DNA of 5,631 nucleotides. Origin: Betaproteobacteria bacterium (GTDB taxonomy: Bacteria > Pseudomonadota > Gammaproteobacteria > Burkholderiales > Burkholderiaceae_E). Numbering within the stretch: position 1 is the stretch's first letter; every line of letters starts with the position of its first letter. Location of the stretch: NCBI GenBank assembly GCA_009925965.1, contig RFPW01000154.1, positions 1-5,631 of the forward strand. Reading direction: 5' to 3'. The translations under genes and the position numbers were made by a program. Shown here in pieces: positions 1 through 5,631 of this stretch. The notes under the pieces were generated by a model. The model worked only from the letters and a program-made list of their open reading frames with translations. It searched no databases and was not told where the DNA came from.

Positions 1-425
1 ACGACTTTGACGGCTTCGTCGGTGAGGTAGTCGGTCATGTACTTGGGCGGCTTGAACGGCTCCCCGTCTTTGAACCGGACGCCCCAGGCGTGCCCAGCCC
101 ACTGGAACCGATCAATCGGATCGTATTCCTGCTTTGAATTAACGACCTGTGGGTCGTTCTCGGGGAGATACATCGACCCCCCGTGAAGCATCGAGAGTGA
201 TTCATCGAAGCCGTGGGCGTAGGAGCGGAACTGCGGGCTGTCGCCCAGGTGCCACTTGCCCAGTTGCACCGTGTGGTATCCCGAGCCCTGCAGCAATCGC
301 GCGAGGGTGATCTCGCTGGTGGGCAGGCCCATGTCCTCGTAGGGGATCAGGTCCTTTTCACGATCTTTGAAGTACACCGATTGGTACAGTTGTTCCGGAT
401 CGCGATAGGTCCCCAGCACTTTCAT
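1..425 (-). CDS. Sulfatase, downstream fragment after frameshift; runs off the window
   Basis: This is the continuation of the sulfatase whose N-terminal part lies at 422-886, displaced by one base into another frame. Read from the ATG at 425-423 it stays open for 141 codons to the window edge. It contains the hallmark LGKWHLG block of type I sulfatases (about residues 55-61), in which the Lys and His bind the substrate sulfate and active site. Further on come HGFDESL, YLPENDPQVV and YLTDEAV stretches of the family. Together the two pieces give about 295 residues, while such sulfatases usually run 450-600, so the C-terminal subdomain is outside the window. No convincing Shine-Dalgarno precedes the ATG, so independent initiation here looks unlikely. 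It is either the second half of a frameshifted pseudogene, an intact gene hidden by a sequencing error, or (least likely) a coupled second polypeptide. The family is certain; the substrate cannot be told. Confidence 0.8.
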   Translation of the reverse strand, partial: MKVLGTYRDPEQLYQSVYFKDREKDLIPYEDMGLPTSEITLARLLQGSGYHTVQLGKWHLGDSPQFRSYAHGFDESLSMLHGGSMYLPENDPQVVNSKQEYDPIDRFQWAGHAWGVRFKDGEPFKPPKYMTDYLTDEAVKV

Positions 426-886
426 GAATTGGGCGTGAATTCGAAGCCAAAACGGGTGGCGTAGCGTCCGGTCATGAGCGCAGCGCGCGATGGCGCGCAA
501 GTGGCGTTGCCGGAGTAGCCGACCCGAAAATTGACGCCCTGTTGGGCGATCGAATCGATGTTGGGGGTGGGGACGGTGCCGCCGGCGATCCCACCGCCAT
601 GGAGCGTGATGTCGTTGATGCCCAAATCGTCGGCCACGATCAGGATGACATTGGGCGGGCGCGAGCCAGCCCCAGTGGACTGCACTTCTGCGGGGCCGGC
701 CTGCCACTGCACCTCGCGGGTGGGCGCATAGTCTTTGCGCAACACATACTTGACCATGAGCAACGTTAATCCGACGCGCCCGCCAGCCGCGTAAAAGCCT
801 GCGGTGCCCAGGGCCGCAAGCGCGACCACTGAAACCAACAGGGTGCGTAACCACGAAGATCGCCGGCCTTGCGTCAGTGCGGTCAT
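422..886 (-). CDS. Cysteine-type (formylglycine) sulfatase, N-terminal part with membrane anchor; frame ends early
   Basis: Type I sulfatases hydrolyse sulfate esters using a formylglycine made post-translationally from Cys or Ser. This 154-residue frame has a basic N-terminus (RRSSWLR), a hydrophobic segment at about residues 14-34 that is probably an uncleaved anchor or signal with the enzyme on the periplasmic side, then the start of the alkaline-phosphatase-like fold. Visible motifs are NVILIVADDLG (79-89, Asp86 and Asp87 as metal ligands), PTPNID (106-111) and the modification motif C130-A-P-S-R134 followed by TGRYATRFGFEF. The ATG at 886-884 is preferred over an in-frame ATG at 949 because it overlaps the upstream stop as ATGA and has a GGAG site upstream. 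The frame hits TGA at 424-422, straight after FEFTPNS, while the rest of the sulfatase continues in another frame from 425. Alone this piece lacks the LGKWHLG block and could not be an active sulfatase. Confidence 0.85.
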   Translation of the reverse strand: MTALTQGRRSSWLRTLLVSVVALAALGTAGFYAAGGRVGLTLLMVKYVLRKDYAPTREVQWQAGPAEVQSTGAGSRPPNVILIVADDLGINDITLHGGGIAGGTVPTPNIDSIAQQGVNFRVGYSGNATCAPSRAALMTGRYATRFGFEFTPNS

Positions 887-2073
887 TGCATGGTCTCCGT
901 TGTCTTGTTCTGCGTGAGCACCGAAATCAGGTCTTGTTCGACCATCCACAAACGGTCGTTACCCCAGATCGCAGGACAGTCTTTGACCCGAAAACTCGGT
1001 ACACCCCAGCACCCCAAATCGAGCATCTCCTGTCGATTGGCTTCGGCGACAACCTGCCAACTGGGATCGACGAGCGCGGCATCCATCTCGTGCCGGCTCA
1101 AGCCTGCACGCTCGGCGATCTGCCACAGCCCTTGGTCGTCGCCCGCGTAAATCCCCTCGGCAAACACGCCCTGCAGGAATGATTCCGCCAGGGCGCTGCC
1201 TTTTCCAAGCGGGATCGCGTGATGGAGTAATGCGAGGCCGCGTTCGGCAGGCTTCCCTACGGGGTCGACCGCATGGCCAAATCGAATACCGAGCCGATCG
1301 GCTTCGCGTTTGACATCCCGGGTGATGTAGAGCCGTTTTGCCTTGGGCACAGGCAGCCCCCGCATCACCATGGGTAGAACGGGTCGAAGCCGCAGCGTCG
1401 CCCCATAGTGCTGCGCGATCTTACGAATCTGGGCTGCGGCCAAGTAGGTATAGGGGCTTCGAAACGAGCAGAAAAAGTCGATCGTGGTTGTCGCATCGGT
1501 GGACTGGGGGAGTGACTGCCATTGCAGGGACCGCGGTGGATACAGCGGTCCTCGAGGGGAGCCCGTCCTGGCCAGACCGGCGTCGAATAATCGTTCTTCC
1601 AGATAGTGCAGTCTGTCTATTCCCCAGTACCATTCGCCTTCAAAGTAGAAGGTTGCGCCCAGGTAGTGGCCGAGGCGCTCGCGCAGCTGTTCGCCTTGCT
1701 GAAGATCCTCGTTGAGAGCCAGCGTATCCCAAACGCTACTGGTCTCTGTTTTCAAGCCAAGTGCGTCGCCCAAGCGTTTCGCATCTCGAACGGACCAGGA
1801 TTCGAGCCGGGCCCGGTCGGGCGCCGCCGCATCTGAAGGGGGCGGTACGCGATGGCATCGAAGGTGAATGTCATAGCGATCGCGAAATCGAATCAGGCTC
1901 TGTGCCGCCAGTTCGCTGTAGGGATCGCCATCCTGGTGAAAGTATTGAACAATCGCTGGGCTAGCCTTGAATTGCCTGACCAAGGCGTGGCCTGTTCGCA
2001 GGAGATCTCTTAAGCCCCGGCTGTTGAACGGGCGACTCAGGGTTCGTTGAAGAAAAACTTCAATCGGGGACAC
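883..2073 (-). CDS. Tandem DsbA-family / 2-hydroxychromene-2-carboxylate isomerase-like protein
   Basis: A 396-residue protein made of two thioredoxin-fold units of the DsbA-like HCCA isomerase / kappa-class GST family. Single-domain members are about 200 residues, use glutathione, and (NahD) isomerise hydroxychromene carboxylates in naphthalene breakdown. The C-terminal unit (about 196-390) looks complete: it opens with the FxxxFRSPYTYLA block whose Ser206 aligns with the catalytic Ser, has a WGVPSF cis-proline loop (356-361), and ends with the family's WGNDRL (370-375). The N-terminal unit (about 40-168) repeats the plan with GDPYSELA and WGIDRL (150-155), but is about 65 residues shorter and has Asp50 where the Ser should be, so it may be non-catalytic. 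The start is GTG at 2073, overlapping the DJ-1-like gene by 14 bases; its ribosome site is weak and the first 38 residues are the least certain part. The stop overlaps the sulfatase ATG. No signal peptide is evident, so a cytoplasmic location is likely. The exact reaction is unknown. Confidence 0.85.
   Translation of the reverse strand: MSPIEVFLQRTLSRPFNSRGLRDLLRTGHALVRQFKASPAIVQYFHQDGDPYSELAAQSLIRFRDRYDIHLRCHRVPPPSDAAAPDRARLESWSVRDAKRLGDALGLKTETSSVWDTLALNEDLQQGEQLRERLGHYLGATFYFEGEWYWGIDRLHYLEERLFDAGLARTGSPRGPLYPPRSLQWQSLPQSTDATTTIDFFCSFRSPYTYLAAAQIRKIAQHYGATLRLRPVLPMVMRGLPVPKAKRLYITRDVKREADRLGIRFGHAVDPVGKPAERGLALLHHAIPLGKGSALAESFLQGVFAEGIYAGDDQGLWQIAERAGLSRHEMDAALVDPSWQVVAEANRQEMLDLGCWGVPSFRVKDCPAIWGNDRLWMVEQDLISVLTQNKTTETMQ
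895..899 (-). promoter_or_regulatory. Ribosome binding site for the sulfatase
   Basis: On the minus strand CGGAG lies 8 bases before the ATG at 886. It falls within the last codons of the upstream gene and, with the ATGA overlap, decides the sulfatase start in favour of 886 over 949. Confidence 0.55.
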
Positions 2074-2944
2074 GTTGGCGGTTCTGCGTCTGGGATGCGT
2101 CGGCCTGGGCGCACGCCACGCGCATCATCGCCTGTGCGGTCGGGATCCCAGCATTCTGGTTCTGTCCTGTGACCAGGCGGCCGTCAACAACGATGTGCTG
2201 GGCGAAAATATCAAGTAACGCGTGAGTGGACTCGAACTGGGCACCAGCGGCTCGCATGTCGCGCTCTGGATGTTTGGGCGTAAACGTAATGCCCAGTTGC
2301 TTGACCTGAGCGTCGGTCACCGCGGTGAGTTTTCGCCCCCGTACGAGTGGCTGCCCGGATTCATCGACGGCCTTCAATAGTCCCAGTGGTCCATGGCACA
2401 CGCCACCGATCACACTTCCCGCAGACCATGCTTGCGAGATGCCAAGGCCCAGTGTGTCCGACTGCGCCAGATCGTAGGCTGCACCCCAGCCTCCAGCCAG
2501 AAAAATGATGTCGTAACTTTTGAAATCGATCGTGTTGATCGACTGGGACTGAGCGGTCTTGCGCTGGAATTCTGGATCCTGCAGGTAACGTCGGTCTGCA
2601 GGCGTCGCCAGAAACCAGCGAAACGAGTCGGGTTCGATTGGGATTGTCCCGCCACGGATACTGGCAACATCGACGCGCATGCCCGCATCCAGAAACGCGT
2701 AATAGGGCAGCGTCAGCTCACTGCCAAAGACACCAGTCGCCTTGCCATTCGTCTTGCCCGGCCGGTCAAGCGTCCCGTGACTGGTGGTGATGATCAGCGC
2801 GCGCTTGCCAGGCAGTTGCTCGCTGGGGCCTGTGTAATCCGGATGCAAACCAAATGATTTGAGGACGTTCGGAAGTCCGAGCCACAGAAACAGCCCTAAG
2901 CCAATTGCGGCGACGCCACCCCAGAGCAATGCTGGATGAATCAT
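2060..2944 (-). CDS. DJ-1/PfpI-family protein with N-terminal membrane segment
   Basis: A 294-residue class I glutamine-amidotransferase-like protein of the DJ-1/PfpI superfamily, closest in layout to the Hsp31/HchA-type group, whose members are reported as glyoxalase III, deglycase or chaperone enzymes. Visible features in order: a hydrophobic segment at about 6-27; the core beginning KRALIITTSHG; the conserved Glu76 in GSELTLPYY; DIIFLAGGWGAAYDL (145-159); the nucleophile elbow GGVCHGPLGL with Cys183 and His184; LVRGRKLTAVTD, where Asp211 might be the third triad residue; and the C-terminal VVDGRLVTGQNQNAG. The Cys-His pair is intact, so it is probably enzymatic. The segment before the domain is unusual, since most family members are soluble; it has no basic residues ahead of it, so topology is unclear and a secretory signal is possible. 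It starts 5 bases after the MBL gene stop, without a strong Shine-Dalgarno, consistent with translational coupling. Confidence 0.88.
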   Translation of the reverse strand: MIHPALLWGGVAAIGLGLFLWLGLPNVLKSFGLHPDYTGPSEQLPGKRALIITTSHGTLDRPGKTNGKATGVFGSELTLPYYAFLDAGMRVDVASIRGGTIPIEPDSFRWFLATPADRRYLQDPEFQRKTAQSQSINTIDFKSYDIIFLAGGWGAAYDLAQSDTLGLGISQAWSAGSVIGGVCHGPLGLLKAVDESGQPLVRGRKLTAVTDAQVKQLGITFTPKHPERDMRAAGAQFESTHALLDIFAQHIVVDGRLVTGQNQNAGIPTAQAMMRVACAQADASQTQNRQRVPD

Positions 2945-2949
2945 ATGGA

Positions 2950-4056
2950 TTAGAAGTTTTTTCGCTGTTGGGATTCGATTCGTGTCGTTCCAGCGGGCAG
3001 ACTGAACCAGTCAAAATCCTGCCCGAGGTGGATCGGGCCGCGAAAAATCTCGCCCGACTTTCCGCGAAAGGTTTCTTCAAGCAGACTAGACGGCAGCGGT
3101 GGAACGATGTGATTCATGACCAGCATGCGTACGCCACTTGCCTGAGCCGTTTCGGCCGCTTGCTCTGGCGTCGTATGGTAGTTCTCGATATCCGTCATGA
3201 CCTGCTGGAGTTCAACCCGCCCGGCCTGTTTGAAACCGCTTTGGAGCAGCTTCAGAAGCTCGATGGATTGTGCCTCATGCACCAGCAGATCCACCGCCTT
3301 CGCCTCGCGCTCAATCGCGTCTGATTTGCTGGTATCGCCGCTGATCACTACGGTGCGATCCTTGTAACGAATCCGATAACCAACGGCCGGATCGATGGGC
3401 CCGTGTTTGACCTTGAATGCGACGATTTCAAGGTCGGGGTCTGAGATCAGAACCGCGCGCCCTGTGTCGGCGGATAGGTCAAAGACATGAGCCGACCCAC
3501 CAAAACCTGACGGTGGTGCCACTTTTTGGCCGTGGTGAGCGCTGCGCCAGCCAGCATCGGCCGTATACGCTTGCATGAATCCATTGAGGACCGGCACTAG
3601 ACCTTGCGGGCCATGGATCGGCACTGGCGTTGAGGCATTGCCCTGAATCCAGCGTACGAGCATCAACTCACCCAGACCATCGATATGGTCGGAGTGATAG
3701 TGGGTAAAAAACACCGCTTCAATCTGACCCGGGTTCAGTTGCATCCGCGAAATGTTGCGCGCCGCGCCCGCACCCGTGTCGAAAATAAACATTCTTTTGC
3801 CCGCAACGACCACGGTGCAAGGTCCGCTGCGCCGGGGATCGGGGAATGGCGAACCCGCACCACACAAGCCCACGTGGAGGCCATCGATCAGCTGCGCGAT
3901 AGGGTTCGACTCGGACGTGCTGCTTGCCACCATGCGCTGGGCGAGTTGCATCACGATCTTGCTGCGCTGTGAGTAGAGCGCACCCGCGATGACTAGGATT
4001 ACGAGAATCGCAATGGCTCCAATTTTGAGCCCCGATCGGTTGGTCTTCGAATTCAT
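2950..4056 (-). CDS. Membrane-anchored MBL-fold metallohydrolase, RNase Z/AtsA-like branch
   Basis: A 368-residue metallo-beta-lactamase-fold hydrolase and the first gene of the minus-strand run. The N-terminus is basic (KTNRSGLK) followed by a hydrophobic helix at about 11-28 and then RSK, which predicts an inner-membrane anchor with the catalytic domain in the periplasm. The domain opens with LCGAGSPFPDPRRSGP (64-79) and FIFDTGAGAARN. The metal motif THYHSDHIDGLGEL supplies His119, His121, Asp123 and His124. Other likely ligands are His218 in KHGP, Asp241 in ISGDTSKS and His316 in NHIVPP; HEA (260-262) and YHTTPEQAA (293-301) are also typical. This set matches the RNase Z-like group that includes AtsA-type zinc arylsulfatases. 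A membrane anchor and the operon context argue against tRNA processing, so an ester or sulfate-ester hydrolase is more likely, but the substrate is not identified. The ATG at 4056 is the only start giving the full anchor; its ribosome site is weak. Confidence 0.88.
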   Translation of the reverse strand: MNSKTNRSGLKIGAIAILVILVIAGALYSQRSKIVMQLAQRMVASSTSESNPIAQLIDGLHVGLCGAGSPFPDPRRSGPCTVVVAGKRMFIFDTGAGAARNISRMQLNPGQIEAVFFTHYHSDHIDGLGELMLVRWIQGNASTPVPIHGPQGLVPVLNGFMQAYTADAGWRSAHHGQKVAPPSGFGGSAHVFDLSADTGRAVLISDPDLEIVAFKVKHGPIDPAVGYRIRYKDRTVVISGDTSKSDAIEREAKAVDLLVHEAQSIELLKLLQSGFKQAGRVELQQVMTDIENYHTTPEQAAETAQASGVRMLVMNHIVPPLPSSLLEETFRGKSGEIFRGPIHLGQDFDWFSLPAGTTRIESQQRKNF

Positions 4057-4216
4057 GCTTTCGACGCTCGGATTGATTTGCTCAGAGTTCGTTGGAGCCG
4101 GTCTGCAGGGGTTGCGAGACTTGTGTCAGCCCGAAAAATACGGCATTGTTTGTGCCAATAGTTATACAACAAAATCGCTGGCGCCGGCATCAGGGAATGC
4201 GCTTGCTGGGGGAGAC
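4057..4216. promoter_or_regulatory. Divergent intergenic region between the MBL operon and fadD
   Basis: These 160 bases must hold the promoters for both the minus-strand operon and fadD. An AT-rich core lies at about 4132-4175. It includes GTTATACAAC (4161-4170), which offers a -10-like TATACA on the plus strand (4163-4168) and TATAAC on the minus strand (4166-4161). Neither has a good -35 hexamer at 16-18 bases, so these promoters are guesses and may need an activator or another sigma factor. I did not find a FadR-type (TGGNCNGNCCA) or PsrA-type (GAAAC-N4-GTTTC) operator. Confidence 0.35.
4208..4214 (+). promoter_or_regulatory. Ribosome binding site for fadD
   Basis: A purine run GGGGGAG lies just before the ATG at 4217, the only strong one in the intergenic region. 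Spacing from its 3' end is short (2 bases), but pairing through the first G residues gives about 5. There is no in-frame ATG or GTG just upstream, and the protein N-terminus starting here matches FadD, which fixes the start. Confidence 0.55.
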
Positions 4217-5631
4217 ATGGAAAAGATCTGGTTAGCCAGTTATCCCAAAGACGTTCCGGCAGAAATTCGCCTGGATGACTTGGGATCCATCGGCTCGTAC
4301 TTTGAGGCGAATGTTCGAAAATTCGCCGATCGACGGGCATTTATCAGCGGAGCAACCGGCAAGGCCATCACCTATCGCGAGCTGGACCAACTATCTGCGC
4401 GGTTTGCGGCCAAGTTGCAACGACTCGGGATGGCGCCCGGCGAACGGGTTGCTCTGATGATGCCCAACCTGTTGCAGTACCCGGTCTGTCTCTTTGGCGT
4501 GCTGCGGGCGGGTTATGTGGTGGTCAATGTCAACCCGATGTACACGCCACGCGAACTCGAGCACCAGCTCATAGACTCTGGTGCCGCCGCTATTGTGGTG
4601 TGCGACCTGTTTGCGCACACGCTGCAAAAGGTGATCGACAGGACACAGTTGCGCCATGTGATTCTGACGGGTGTGGCTGACCTCATGCCATTGCCGCTTC
4701 GCCTCATCGCTTGGGCGGGTATGAAAGCGAAGGGGATGCCTCTGCCTTACACGCTGCCGGACAGCCTCAATCTGAGAGAGATCCTTCAGGACAGTCAACT
4801 GCCTGCGCCTCGATCGGTCTCCGTTAAGCCCGCAGATCTTGCATTTCTGCAGTACACGGGAGGTACGACAGGTGTCGCGAAGGGCGCCATGCTGACCCAT
4901 CTGAATGTCATGGCCAATGCCCGCCAGGGCTTTGTCTGGTTTGAATCCTTGACGGATCTGAAGGATGAACAGATCTCGGTCATGGCGTTGCCGATGTACC
5001 ACATCTTCGCGCTCAGCCTTGCGATCAATGGCCTCGAAATGGGTGGAACCGGAGTCTTGGTTGCGGATCCACGCGACACCAAGGCGTTTCTCAAGGTGTT
5101 GTCGAAGTACCGTTTCGTGACCTTGCCAGGGGTCAATACCCTTTTTAATAATTTGTTGAACGAGCCCGGGTTCGAGAAGCTGGATTTCTCCGCGCTCAAG
5201 GTGTCGGTGGGCGGTGGGACCGCAATCCAGCGGGCAGTGGCCGAGCGCTGGCAGGCACTGACCCGGTCGCCTTTGGCCGAAGGGTATGGGCTGACCGAAT
5301 GTTCTCCCACGGTCTCGGTCACGCCGATGGATCGGCCGGACTTTACCGGATCCATCGGACTCCCATTGCCGTCGACAGAGGTGTCGCTGCGCGATGCCAA
5401 CGGCATTGAGGTGGCGCTGGGGGAACGAGGCGAACTCTGTGTGCGCGGCCCACAGGTGATGGCTGGGTACTGGCAGCGTCCTGAAGAAACGGCCAATGTG
5501 ATGACGAGCGATGGTTTTCTTCGCACGGGCGACGTGGCGACCATCGATGCGCAGGGCTTTTTACGAATTGTCGATCGGGTCAAGGATATGGTCCTGGTCT
5601 CCGGTTTCAACGTTTTCCCCAATGAGATCGA
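4217..5631 (+). CDS. fadD: Long-chain fatty acid--CoA ligase (FadD), C-terminus beyond the window
   Basis: Activates long-chain fatty acids to acyl-CoA using ATP, at the inner membrane, feeding beta-oxidation. 471 codons are open to the window end; E. coli FadD has 561 residues, so about 90 are missing, including the C-terminal subdomain with the catalytic lysine. The N-terminus MEKIWLASYPKDVPAEI resembles the E. coli start. Next come VALMMPNLLQYPV (78-90), NVNPMYTPRELEHQL (104-118), the ATP/AMP P-loop YTGGTTGVAKGAMLTH (213-228), LPMYHIFAL (258-266), PGVNTLFN (304-311), EGYGLTE (355-361), the RTGD motif (436-439) and the FadD signature region DRVKDMVLVSGFNVFPNEI (453-471). All are close to the enteric protein, so fadD is more likely than a generic AMP-dependent ligase, although organisms with several fadD copies make the exact paralogue uncertain. 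It is divergent from the hydrolase operon and may share its control region. Confidence 0.93.
   Translation, partial: MEKIWLASYPKDVPAEIRLDDLGSIGSYFEANVRKFADRRAFISGATGKAITYRELDQLSARFAAKLQRLGMAPGERVALMMPNLLQYPVCLFGVLRAGYVVVNVNPMYTPRELEHQLIDSGAAAIVVCDLFAHTLQKVIDRTQLRHVILTGVADLMPLPLRLIAWAGMKAKGMPLPYTLPDSLNLREILQDSQLPAPRSVSVKPADLAFLQYTGGTTGVAKGAMLTHLNVMANARQGFVWFESLTDLKDEQISVMALPMYHIFALSLAINGLEMGGTGVLVADPRDTKAFLKVLSKYRFVTLPGVNTLFNNLLNEPGFEKLDFSALKVSVGGGTAIQRAVAERWQALTRSPLAEGYGLTECSPTVSVTPMDRPDFTGSIGLPLPSTEVSLRDANGIEVALGERGELCVRGPQVMAGYWQRPEETANVMTSDGFLRTGDVATIDAQGFLRIVDRVKDMVLVSGFNVFPNEI

Noticed and set aside
422..430. Programmed -1 frameshift in the sulfatase
   Set aside because: The bases before the TGA do not form a slippery heptamer in the required frame; a simple indel or sequence error explains it better.
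887..949. Upstream ATG at 949 as the sulfatase start
   Set aside because: It would add 21 hydrophilic residues before the membrane anchor and overlap the upstream gene by 67 bases; the ATGA overlap and GGAG site favour 886.
2393..2857. Plus-strand open frame of 154 codons
   Set aside because: Antisense to the DJ-1-like gene, which has clear catalytic motifs; no recognisable domain or good ribosome site was seen.
4142..4188. Small inverted repeats: GGCA/TGCC around a 7-base loop, and the near-palindrome GCTGGCGCCGGC
   Set aside because: Arms are only 4 bases or imperfect, no T-run follows, and such patterns arise by chance in GC-rich DNA; not enough to call an operator or terminator.
4391..5002. 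Minus-strand open frame of 203 codons rich in His, Arg and Gln
   Set aside because: Antisense shadow of fadD; its composition is typical of a reverse-frame translation and it has no family motif.
4795..5622. Long minus-strand open frame of 275 codons
   Set aside because: It lies wholly antisense to the well-matched fadD gene, and its translation is low-complexity in Ser/Arg/Thr with no recognisable domain.

Overview
The window is compact, moderately GC-rich bacterial chromosome, almost entirely coding. It best fits a gammaproteobacterium. The clearest pointer is the plus-strand gene at the right end, which matches the enteric and marine FadD long-chain acyl-CoA synthetases almost block for block. 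No RNA genes, mobile elements, CRISPR arrays or long repeats were seen.

Layout. Positions 1-4056 are read on the minus strand as one tightly packed run. In transcription order it holds: a membrane-anchored metallo-beta-lactamase-fold hydrolase (2950-4056); a DJ-1/PfpI-family class I glutamine-amidotransferase-like protein with an N-terminal membrane segment (2060-2944); a two-domain DsbA/HCCA-isomerase-like (kappa-GST-like) protein (883-2073); and a cysteine-type sulfatase (1-886) that leaves the window at its C-terminal side. Junctions are a 5-base gap, a 14-base overlap and a 4-base ATGA overlap, as expected for one transcript with coupled translation. The sulfatase is split by an apparent single-base frameshift near 424-436, so it appears as two overlapping reading frames. 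A 160-base divergent intergenic region (4057-4216) separates this run from fadD (4217 to beyond 5631, plus strand).

How the genes may fit together (inference). The MBL protein and the sulfatase carry basic N-termini followed by a hydrophobic anchor, so their catalytic domains probably face the periplasm; the DJ-1-like protein may do the same. The MBL protein has features of the RNase Z/AtsA-like branch, which includes a zinc-dependent arylsulfatase, so the operon may contain two unrelated sulfatase folds. With an HCCA-isomerase/GST-like protein and a divergent acyl-CoA ligase, the set looks like an accessory envelope-linked module for processing a sulfated or aromatic/lipid substrate. Nothing in the sequence identifies that substrate.
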